Both the position numbers and the translations under genes were made by a program. From UBA3792 sp045114775 (GTDB taxonomy: Bacteria > Bacillota > Clostridia > Christensenellales > CAG-138), in the NCBI GenBank assembly GCA_045114775.1, contig JBGULC010000008.1, positions 248,001 through 312,000 on the forward strand: a DNA stretch of 64,000 nucleotides. The letters run 5' to 3'. This document shows, in pieces, positions 58,820 to 64,000 of the stretch (the first letter of the stretch is position 1; every line of letters starts with the position of its first letter). Below the pieces are notes generated by a model. It did no database searches. It saw nothing but the letters and a program-made list of their open reading frames with translations, and was not told the DNA's origin.

Positions 58820-60364
58820 ATGGATTTTTCGTCAATGAATGGTTATGAGTTTGAGGAATTCATTACACAGTTACTTTCTAAACTCGGTTTTCAAGCGCAG
58901 CAAACATCGCTTTCGGGAGATGGTGGCGTGGACATTGAGGCTTACTGCGATAAGCCGTTTTTAAAAGGGTATTACTTGATTCAGTGCAAAAATTGGACAA
59001 ATCCTGTTGGTCAACCACAGGTTCGAGATTTGTTTGGCGTGGTAATGAGCAAAAGAGCCAATAAAGGAATATTGGTTACTACATCCAGTTTCACTGACCA
59101 AGCAAAAGAATTTGCTAACGGATTAAATATTGAGTTAATTGACGGTAAGATGCTTAGCGAAATAGCCGTGTCATATTCGTCAGAAGGAAAGACAAAATCG
59201 CAGTACATTTCGCAATTTTATGATGATGCATCTTTTGAAACAGAGAGATATAAGTATCTGAAAAAAAGGATGGAAAGCAACAGGGATTATAATTCATATG
59301 AAGAGTATCTTGCCTTTTTGCTGTCTTACGTGGTGCCACAATCCTTCCACCTACTGAAACACGGATTAGACAAAGAGATAATTGCTGTCTGTGATGATAT
59401 GCTTTCTCGGTTCTGCAAAAACATAAAGCGAGACACCGCGAAAAGAAGTGAACATATGTTTATAAAAGCATATTTACTTTTTGTTACTGGACGAATCGCC
59501 GCCTGCATCGAATGTCTCAATGAGATCGGCTTATTTGAGTTTGACGTTCGTGGTGACAACTACGTGCCGTGCCATACTGAAACGGTTGTTCACCTCTCCT
59601 CTTTCCATAATGCAAGGATGATAAAAACTAATAGTGTGCATGAAGATGCAGAAATGATTGATGCCTTTGATGATGACTTTGGCGTCAGGAGAACGGTTTA
59701 CTTTTATGATTACTGTACTCGCCGATATGTAATGATCGCCAATCTATTCATACTGGCAAATACAATTGACAATAATGACCTTGATGAGTTTGAAACGTTT
59801 ATTAGTCGTGGGATTTCTGCACAAACGTTTATAAATAATAATGATGAATCTGGAAAAGTTGTTAGTTATCTGGCTAACTTTACAATGGAAGCGATCAATC
59901 AAAAAGAACATCTCGCTTCCAGTGATGGTCAAACATGTTATAAATGGTATCCGTATTTCTTTACTCTAAAAAAAGATCCAGAGTATAGTATTGAAAACAC
60001 TTGTTTCTATAATAGGGCTATTAGCGTGAAAGAATCTTTAGTGGATAACTGGGATAATCTTTCGCAAATACGAAATGATATAAACAATATGGCACGAGTG
60101 CTAGGCTTTTTCCAGGCGTATTCTGTTCCTGTTGAAGCAAATGAAGAAACTAAACACAAGTACAATATAATTCTAAAAGGTATTGGACCGGATAAACTCG
60201 CTGTGATTAGGCTTATCCGCGAACTTACCGGTGTCAGCTTCAAAGATGCTAAAGAAATTGCTTACAGCGTGCCAACGGTTTTGCTTAAAGAAGTCTCAAA
60301 AACAGATGCAGATTACATTGTAGATAGATTTAAGATAATTGGTGCAACGTGTGATGCCGAATAA
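58820..60364 (+). CDS. Mrr-type restriction endonuclease fused to a ribosomal L7/L12 C-terminal domain
   Basis: 514 residues, AT-rich. Residues ~5-112 are an Mrr-like PD-(D/E)XK nuclease: NGYEFEEFITQLLSKLGF (Glu12/13), SGDGGVDIEA (Asp38) and LIQCKNW (Gln55, Lys57), followed by VRDLFGVVMSKRANKGILVT. Residues ~130-440 are mostly helical and may be TPR-like. Residues 447-514 (KYNIILKGIGPDKLAVIRLI then RELTGVSFKDAKEI, ending KIIGATCDAE) follow the L7/L12 C-terminal domain pattern closely, including KxxVIRxxRExTG and FKDAKE. That domain recruits translation GTPases on the ribosome. ATG at 58820 has GAAGGAG upstream. Own promoter; followed by a terminator. Confidence 0.82.
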   Translation: MDFSSMNGYEFEEFITQLLSKLGFQAQQTSLSGDGGVDIEAYCDKPFLKGYYLIQCKNWTNPVGQPQVRDLFGVVMSKRANKGILVTTSSFTDQAKEFANGLNIELIDGKMLSEIAVSYSSEGKTKSQYISQFYDDASFETERYKYLKKRMESNRDYNSYEEYLAFLLSYVVPQSFHLLKHGLDKEIIAVCDDMLSRFCKNIKRDTAKRSEHMFIKAYLLFVTGRIAACIECLNEIGLFEFDVRGDNYVPCHTETVVHLSSFHNARMIKTNSVHEDAEMIDAFDDDFGVRRTVYFYDYCTRRYVMIANLFILANTIDNNDLDEFETFISRGISAQTFINNNDESGKVVSYLANFTMEAINQKEHLASSDGQTCYKWYPYFFTLKKDPEYSIENTCFYNRAISVKESLVDNWDNLSQIRNDINNMARVLGFFQAYSVPVEANEETKHKYNIILKGIGPDKLAVIRLIRELTGVSFKDAKEIAYSVPTVLLKEVSKTDADYIVDRFKIIGATCDAE

Positions 60365-60424
60365 AACAGAGAGCAGTTCCTAACAAGAAGTCCGTTTTAT
60401 CGGACACTTCCTATTGTAGAATTC

Positions 60425-60454
60425 GGGTAGCCTCAGCCGGGGCTGCCCTTTTCT
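60425..60454 (+). terminator. Terminator after the Mrr-L7/L12 gene
   Basis: An 8-bp stem with one G-T pair (60425-60432 with 60441-60448) followed by TTTTCTGTT. It sits just before the strong ribosome binding site of the next gene, so it could also act as an attenuator there. Confidence 0.65.
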
Positions 60455-60475
60455 GTTGTTCGGGAGGTGATAACG

Positions 60476-61374
60476 ATGCAAAAGATTATGATTCGGCAGG
60501 CAGACGGCACACTGCGCCCGTATCAGAACGCGGAGTTCATTCCGGCGTTCCTTATGATCCCCGAAGTGCTGCTGAACCGTACCAATCAGGAAATGATAAC
60601 GCTCAAGCGTACGCCGCGAGCGTTGTTTACCGACCCCGAAACCATACGCCGCGTGGAAAGTGACAATTTCCTGCAAGTTGTAATTGATGCGTATGCCTTC
60701 CTCGCTTGGCCGTATATGGGTATTCACGGCAAAATGGAGGATTACTCCGGCTATGATCCGTTTTGGGTGATTGCCCATGCCGTACCGTTATGGATCCTCG
60801 AACTGGAGGAGCTGAATCTGCTGCCCCAAACGGGTGACTTCTATCGGCAGACGCTGCGGACGCCGGACGAGCATTTCGGATTTTCGCCGGAGGCGATCGT
60901 GATCGCATATATGCAGACCGTCGTTCCGCGGGTGATGCAGAAATACTGTTTTGACGAGATGTACAAATACATCAAGGACAACCGTTGTCACGAGGATTTT
61001 TCCGCGCGTCCGAGTTGGGCGAAAAAAACTTTGAGATCCGTTGGAATCATCTGGACACGAAGCATCCAATCACTGATTCCGTGGAGGTCATCCATCTGTC
61101 GGGTCATTACACTCCGGATTTGTGCGACAATTACGACTGCGAGATGGAAGACGACGTCTGGGACAGGATCGAAGCAGAGGCATTCTGGAACACGCTTTCG
61201 GACGAAGACAAGAAGATCCTCTGGCTGCGCTGGAACGGCATGAAGCAAGAGGACGTGGCAAAAGCCGTAGGCCTCTCCACGCATAGCGCCGTCAGCAAGC
61301 GGATACAAAGGATCGGAAGGGAGTTTGAGAGGTTTACCGGGAAGAGGTTGGGATTTATTGATAAAGAAGGATAG
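60476..61374 (+). pseudogene. Mobile-element HTH (sigma region 4-like) protein, split by a -1 frameshift
   Basis: Two overlapping frames make one protein of about 300 residues: 60476 to about 61000 in one frame (MQKIMIRQADGTLRPYQNAE; ending YIKDNRCHEDFS) and about 61000 to 61374 in the -1 frame (EKNFEIRWNHLDTKHPITDS; ending RFTGKRLGFIDKEG). The second part has an HTH like sigma region 4 (QEDVAKAVGLSTHSAVSKRI). The switch lies between a T5 run (60996-61000 area) and an A7 run (61022-61028). It may be decay, a sequencing error, or slippage at A7. The start is fixed by GGGAGGTGAT. Similar genes sit before RepA in Clostridial integrative elements. Confidence 0.7.
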
Positions 61375-61475
61375 AATGACATGAACAATGCATCAATTAT
61401 TTATAATAATAGATATTTATGTCGATTATTATAAATATTATTCGATTATTGGAAACAACATACTAAAAAAAACTC

Positions 61476-61504
61476 TTGATTTTATAAACTATATGCGTTA
61501 TGAT
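61476..61504 (+). promoter_or_regulatory. Promoter of the Fic gene
   Basis: TTGATT (61476-61481), a 17-nt spacer and TATGAT (61499-61504). Confidence 0.65.
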
Positions 61505-61533
61505 ACATAATAAACGTTAGTGAGGATTCAAAT

Positions 61534-62751
61534 ATGCAATATAAGGAACTTGAAAAAATACTATATCAAAGTGAAGAAGAGTATAAACTGGAGTATCAAA
61601 AACGGTTTACTTTTGATAGTTCAATTCATATGGATTTTATGATTGGAAAAAACCAAGCTTTCTTTGTTCAATGCGATGAAGTTATACGGTTAATGTTCAG
61701 TGTTTTAAGAGATGATAAAACAATACAAGAATTGTGTTCAATGCTGCCAGGAATTGCTAAAACACAGTATCAAAGAAAGTGTTTAATTGATGAAATTGTA
61801 TTAACAAACAACATAGAGGGCGTGCATAGCAGCAGAAAAGAAATCGGAGATGCGCTTTCCACTTTAGAGACGCAATCAAAAAAGAAAAAGCATCAAAGAT
61901 TTGAAGGTATCGTAAATAAATACCTCAAATTATCCACTGCTGAAACAATTCCGTTGAATACCTGCCAAGATATCCGGCACATTTATGACGAGATTGTTCT
62001 TGAGGAGGTAGTCTCCGAGAACAAGGGAAATGCTCCAGATGGCATTATTTTTAGAAAGGATTCGGCAACTGTCTATAATAAAGCCGGGAAAATGATTCAT
62101 GTGGGCATAGGTCCTGAAGAAAGAATAATACAATACATGGAGAATCTATTAGCTTTTTTAAACGATAACTCAATAGAGTATCTATACAGAATATGCCTTT
62201 TTCATTATTTTTTCGAGTATATACATCCTTTCTATGATGGAAATGGCAGATTGGGGAGATTTATTTTGAGCTATTCAATATCTCAAGGATTAGAACCTTT
62301 ACTGGCGTATAGAATCTCCGAGACAATAAAAGAGAATATAACAGATTACTATAAAGCTTTCAATACCTGCAATAATAACAGAAATCTTGGAGATACTACC
62401 CCGTTTTTGATCATGATGCTTTCCATGATTTATAAAGCGGAAGAAGATTTGATTGTTTCTTTGAAAGAAAAGCTGGCATTATGGAATAGATATGGGCAAC
62501 ATGCAATAAAGAAGTATCCTGAACTTGATAAAAAGTTGCTTTCAGTATTGATTCAGGCATCATTGTTTAGCGAAACAGGCATTTCAAGAACTGAACTTGA
62601 AGATTTCATGAAACTATCATACTTAACATTAAAGAAAAGACTAGATGCTTTTAAGCAATTGAACTTACTAGTCGAGAATAAGAAGGGAATTCAAAAGTTC
62701 TATGAGCTTAATCTTCAAACTTTGAATGAGAGTATGATCGCTGCAGATTAA
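61534..62751 (+). CDS. Fic family protein (AMP-transferase), class II, with C-terminal winged helix
   Basis: 405 residues, AT-rich. The Fic active-site motif is intact, HPFYDGNGRLGR (231-242). An N-terminal inhibitory helix with the (S/T)xxxE(G/N) motif is present as TNNIEG (Thr91, Glu95, Gly96), placing it in the self-inhibited class II, whose Glu blocks ATP until released. Residues ~330-395 look like a winged helix (GISRTELEDFMKLSYLTLKK). Fic proteins AMPylate targets such as gyrase, topoisomerase IV or other enzymes; the target here is unknown. RBS GTGAGGA. Autonomous gene within the cargo region. Confidence 0.9.
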   Translation: MQYKELEKILYQSEEEYKLEYQKRFTFDSSIHMDFMIGKNQAFFVQCDEVIRLMFSVLRDDKTIQELCSMLPGIAKTQYQRKCLIDEIVLTNNIEGVHSSRKEIGDALSTLETQSKKKKHQRFEGIVNKYLKLSTAETIPLNTCQDIRHIYDEIVLEEVVSENKGNAPDGIIFRKDSATVYNKAGKMIHVGIGPEERIIQYMENLLAFLNDNSIEYLYRICLFHYFFEYIHPFYDGNGRLGRFILSYSISQGLEPLLAYRISETIKENITDYYKAFNTCNNNRNLGDTTPFLIMMLSMIYKAEEDLIVSLKEKLALWNRYGQHAIKKYPELDKKLLSVLIQASLFSETGISRTELEDFMKLSYLTLKKRLDAFKQLNLLVENKKGIQKFYELNLQTLNESMIAAD

Positions 62752-62841
62752 CACCACAGGCATCTGTCACATCGACAGATGCTTTTTACTTAGTTGTATT
62801 TGTCATTGGAACAATTCGCCTTTCGAATCTTGTTTTAAGGT

Positions 62842-62934
62842 GAAAGGGCTGTGCTGGCTTTGGGATGCACCGGCGGCAGCCCTTTCAGAATACTGCGCCC
62901 ACTATTGACCTGGGAAATCAGAGTGGGCAGAACG
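62842..62934 (+). other. Structured leader before the RepA-like gene
   Basis: In the 62752-63070 gap, a 10-bp perfect stem GAAAGGGCTG/CAGCCCTTTC (62842-62851 with 62877-62886) is followed by a second imperfect one (62893-62903 with 62926-62934). Nothing else is recognised before the small ORF at 62982. The paired stems suggest a structured RNA leader or a mobilisation/replication site. Confidence 0.5.
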
Positions 62935-62981
62935 GAGGTGAATCAAAGAAATCGTATCACACCGGAGACGGGAAGTGAACC

Positions 62982-63065
62982 ATGGGACAAGAACAGAATA
63001 GGATGGGATCTTGGGAGTCGATCGAACGGTCGGCTCTTTTCTTTTACCGTCCGGAAAGGAGGTAA
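62982..63065 (+). CDS. Possible 27-residue leader peptide
   Basis: Short ORF MGQEQNRMGSWESIERSALF then FYRPERR, with GGGAAGTGAA upstream. It spans the terminator-like hairpin at 63015-63044 and ends 5 nt before the RepA-like ATG, overlapping its ribosome binding site AAAGGAGG. Layout fits a translated leader controlling read-through or coupling, but coding status is unproven. Confidence 0.35.
   Translation: MGQEQNRMGSWESIERSALFFYRPERR
63015..63044 (+). terminator. Terminator-like hairpin (possible attenuator) before the RepA-like gene
   Basis: GAGTCGA (63015-63021) pairs with TCGGCTC (63030-63036, one G-T pair), followed by TTTTCTTTTA. It stands 27 nt before the RepA-like ATG, in the leader rather than after a gene. 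Confidence 0.55.
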
Positions 63066-63070
63066 CAAAA

Positions 63071-64000
63071 ATGAGCAAATTGGAGTTGATTCGGCTGAAC
63101 GAGGTAGCTCCGCAGGAAGTGGACTGGCTGTGGTATCCGTACATTGCCTTCGGTAAAGTTACGATCCTGCAGGGCGATCCCGGCGAAGGCAAGACCATGC
63201 TCATGCTGAACATGATCGCCGATCTGACGCAGGGACGCAAACTCTGGGAACAGGAAACGCCCAATCCCCCGTTGGTCTGTATCTATCAGACCGCAGAGGA
63301 CGGGATTGCGGATACGATCGTTCCGCGCTTAACGGCAATGGACGCCGATCTCGGAAAAGTCGTCGTGATCAGCGAGGACAGGCAGTTGCTGTCCTTTACG
63401 GATGACCGGATCGAGCAGGCGATCCTCGCCACCGGCGCGAAGCTGCTGGTGCTCGATCCCTTGCAGGCGTATCTCGGCATGGGCGTGGATATGCACAGGG
63501 CAAACGAAGTGCGTCCGGCATTTCATGCTTTGTCGAATATCGCCCAGCGCACCGGCTGTGCGATCGTGCTGATCGGGCATATGAACAAGATGAAGGGCTC
63601 CGGCAGTCTGTACCGCGGGCTCGGTTCGATCGACATTGCAGGCGCGGCGCGAAGCATTCTGTTGGTCTGTCAGCCGGACAAGCATCGGGACGAAGTATAC
63701 CTTGCCCATGTGAAATCCAACATTGCGCCGCTCGGAGAAACGCTGGTGTTCGTCCGTGAAGAGGATCGCTTCGCATTTTCCGGGACGTGTGACGAGACGG
63801 CGGATGAATTGTTGTCCGGCGGCGACAGCGAAGAATCCGGCGGCATGACAAAGGTCGTCCGCGCGACGATCTACTTGCAGGAGCTGGCGCAGCAATGCGA
63901 CGAGATGCCGAGTACGGATGTATACGCCTGGATGCTGCAAAAGGGCATTTCCAAGCGCTCGACGGAGGAAGCGAAAAAGCTGGTCGGCATTGCTTCCGTT
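63071..64000 (+). CDS. RepA-like AAA ATPase/helicase (partial)
   Basis: 310 residues, running off the right end. RecA/RepA-type ATPase: Walker A LQGDPGEGKTMLML (near residues 34-43), Walker B KLLVLDPLQAYLG and sensor CAIVLIGHMNKMKG with GSGSLYRGLGSIDIAGAARS. Such proteins serve as replication helicases of plasmids, prophages and integrative elements. ATG at 63071 has AAAGGAGG 8 nt upstream. GC-rich like tnpV and the frameshifted HTH gene, hence part of the element backbone, not the AT-rich cargo. Confidence 0.85.
   Translation, partial: MSKLELIRLNEVAPQEVDWLWYPYIAFGKVTILQGDPGEGKTMLMLNMIADLTQGRKLWEQETPNPPLVCIYQTAEDGIADTIVPRLTAMDADLGKVVVISEDRQLLSFTDDRIEQAILATGAKLLVLDPLQAYLGMGVDMHRANEVRPAFHALSNIAQRTGCAIVLIGHMNKMKGSGSLYRGLGSIDIAGAARSILLVCQPDKHRDEVYLAHVKSNIAPLGETLVFVREEDRFAFSGTCDETADELLSGGDSEESGGMTKVVRATIYLQELAQQCDEMPSTDVYAWMLQKGISKRSTEEAKKLVGIASV

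Noticed and set aside
63329..63940. Minus-strand ORF across the RepA-like gene
   Set aside because: Antisense to a gene with Walker A and B motifs and a strong ribosome binding site.

Overview
The window looks like a chromosome segment of a spore-forming, Gram-positive Clostridia-type bacterium, probably an uncultured gut lineage. The evidence is an intact spoIIE-spoIIGA-sigE set with sigG, a large Firmicutes-type SRP RNA with an Alu domain, a SAM-I riboswitch in front of metK, the LL-diaminopimelate aminotransferase DapL, many lipoproteins with a Gram-positive layout, and the gene orders yqhQ-prmC-prfA-tsaC-rpiB-upp and ftsK-rimO-pgsA-cinA-recA. The chromosomal part is clearly GC-rich. Several genes near the right end are clearly AT-rich.

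Layout. 1-8.5 kb: a transcript end, a tiny ORF, a lipoprotein phosphoesterase, then the sporulation block (sigG converging on the spoIIE-spoIIGA-sigE operon) and dapL-tmk. 8.5-10.5 kb: L-serine dehydratase subunits and the SRP RNA gene. 10.5-21 kb: one long leftward unit, rpiB-upp followed by a nine-gene V/A-type ATPase (ntpH I K E C F A B D) and a QueG-like Fe-S protein. 21-26 kb: tsaC, prfA, prmC, yqhQ, an alkyltransferase-like repair protein and a HAD phosphatase, all leftward. 26-33 kb: ftsK-rimO-pgsA-cinA-recA, rightward.

33-40 kb holds surface functions: three tandem paralogous lipoproteins, an unusual intergenic repeat array, a DUF896 gene and a large NlpC/P60 lipoprotein with one active and one apparently dead hydrolase domain. 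40-44 kb is a leftward operon of M3-peptidase lipoprotein, NusG domain II protein, Gx transporter and ApbE flavin transferase. 44-47 kb carries ddl-murF and a kinase-like gene. 47-54.6 kb has metK under its SAM riboswitch, with a promoter interlocked with that of tctCBA-aroA-aroC-aroQ/K, which joins a tripartite tricarboxylate-type transporter to the end of the shikimate pathway. 54.8-56.3 kb has two small membrane-protein genes.

From about 56.3 kb to the end the DNA is a mobile or accessory region. GC-rich element genes (TnpV, a frameshifted HTH gene, a RepA-like ATPase running off the window) alternate with AT-rich cargo: a coiled-coil protein with a HicA-like tail, an Mrr-type nuclease carrying a ribosomal L7/L12 C-terminal domain, and a Fic AMP-transferase. 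The nuclease-L7/L12 protein is the best candidate for a previously undescribed, possibly anti-phage, system. No tRNA, rRNA or CRISPR array was seen.
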